This document shows positions 7,193 to 7,286 of a stretch of DNA of 7,286 nt, piece by piece. The stretch comes from Bacteroidales bacterium UBA3754 (GTDB taxonomy: Bacteria > Bacteroidota > Bacteroidia > Bacteroidales > UBA1715), in NCBI GenBank assembly GCA_002371705.1, contig DFGI01000081.1, forward strand, positions 1 through 7,286, given 5' to 3'. The notes beneath the pieces are model-generated. The model worked only from the letters and a program-made list of their open reading frames with translations, did no database searches and was not told the origin of the DNA. Both the position numbers and the translations under genes were made by a program. Within the stretch, counting starts at the first letter, position 1; each line of letters opens with the position of its first letter.

Positions 7193-7286
7193 ATTTTGAT
7201 ATGAATACTTGTCCAAGAGCTGTAACGTGCGCAGGATTTCGGCCACGTTCATGGCAAACGACATAGCGCCACGGCCGTGGAACGGC
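7190..7286 (-). CDS. C-terminus of a probable glycogen-debranching enzyme (GH133 / amylo-alpha-1,6-glucosidase type), 5'-truncated
   Basis: Only the last 31 residues and the TAA stop are in the window. The visible peptide starts PFHGRGAMSFAMNVAEI and ends in KYSYQN. It resembles the end of an (alpha/alpha)6-barrel helix pair as found at the C-terminus of bacterial glycogen-debranching enzymes. The assignment also leans on the known Bacteroides order debrancher–glycosyltransferase–GH57. The enzyme would hydrolyse alpha-1,6 branches left on limit dextrin after phosphorolysis. The stop is 12 nt before the glycosyltransferase ATG, so both are in one operon. The fragment is too short to exclude another hydrolase with a similar end. 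Confidence 0.65.
   Translation of the reverse strand, partial: PFHGRGAMSFAMNVAEILRTLQLLDKYSYQN

Noticed and set aside
7269..7280. 12-bp palindrome CCACGGCCGTGG
   Set aside because: Lies in the conserved His-Gly-Arg-Gly codons of the debrancher C-terminus; chance symmetry is the simpler explanation.

Overview
The window reads as a chromosomal segment of a Bacteroidota (probably Bacteroidales) genome. The evidence is the gene order debranching enzyme – GT4 glycosyltransferase – GH57 protein, known from Bacteroides glycogen loci, plus AT-rich leaders mostly lacking Shine-Dalgarno sequences and a TAnnTTTG-type -7 box. A genus cannot be given. All five genes lie on the minus strand, so transcription runs from high to low coordinates.

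Layout, in transcription order: (1) 7286-7190, the last 31 residues of a gene that looks like a GH133-type glycogen-debranching enzyme; (2) 7177-5873, a retaining GT4/GT5-like glycosyltransferase, putative glycogen synthase; (3) 5869-4433, a GH57 alpha-amylase-like protein; (4) 4408-1844, an alpha-glucan phosphorylase (GlgP, GT35) with an N-terminal DUF3417 domain; (5) a strong intrinsic terminator at 1821-1786. Gaps between genes 1-4 are 12, 3 and 24 nt, so they form one operon whose promoter lies beyond the right edge. After the terminator comes a roughly 150-nt AT-rich intergenic stretch with a possible promoter for (6) 1633-1, a secreted GH8 glycosidase of at least 544 residues whose 3' end lies beyond the left edge. 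It is not in the standard list of complete ORFs because it has no stop inside the window.

The operon holds the core of intracellular glycogen (alpha-1,4/1,6-glucan) turnover: chain elongation (GT), phosphorolysis to glucose-1-phosphate (GlgP), branch removal (debrancher) and a GH57 protein. The GH8 gene acts on a different polymer type (beta-glucan, xylan or chitosan), outside the cytoplasm, and appears to be a separate transcription unit.

No new defence system, mobile element, CRISPR array or RNA gene is visible. The observation most worth following is that the GH57 protein has Gly where the family's nucleophile Glu is expected (residue 146), has Ala and Tyr at two further motif positions (244, 249), and ends in a Lys/Ala/Pro-rich tail like that of histone H1. 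It may therefore be a non-hydrolytic glucan-binding or regulatory protein.
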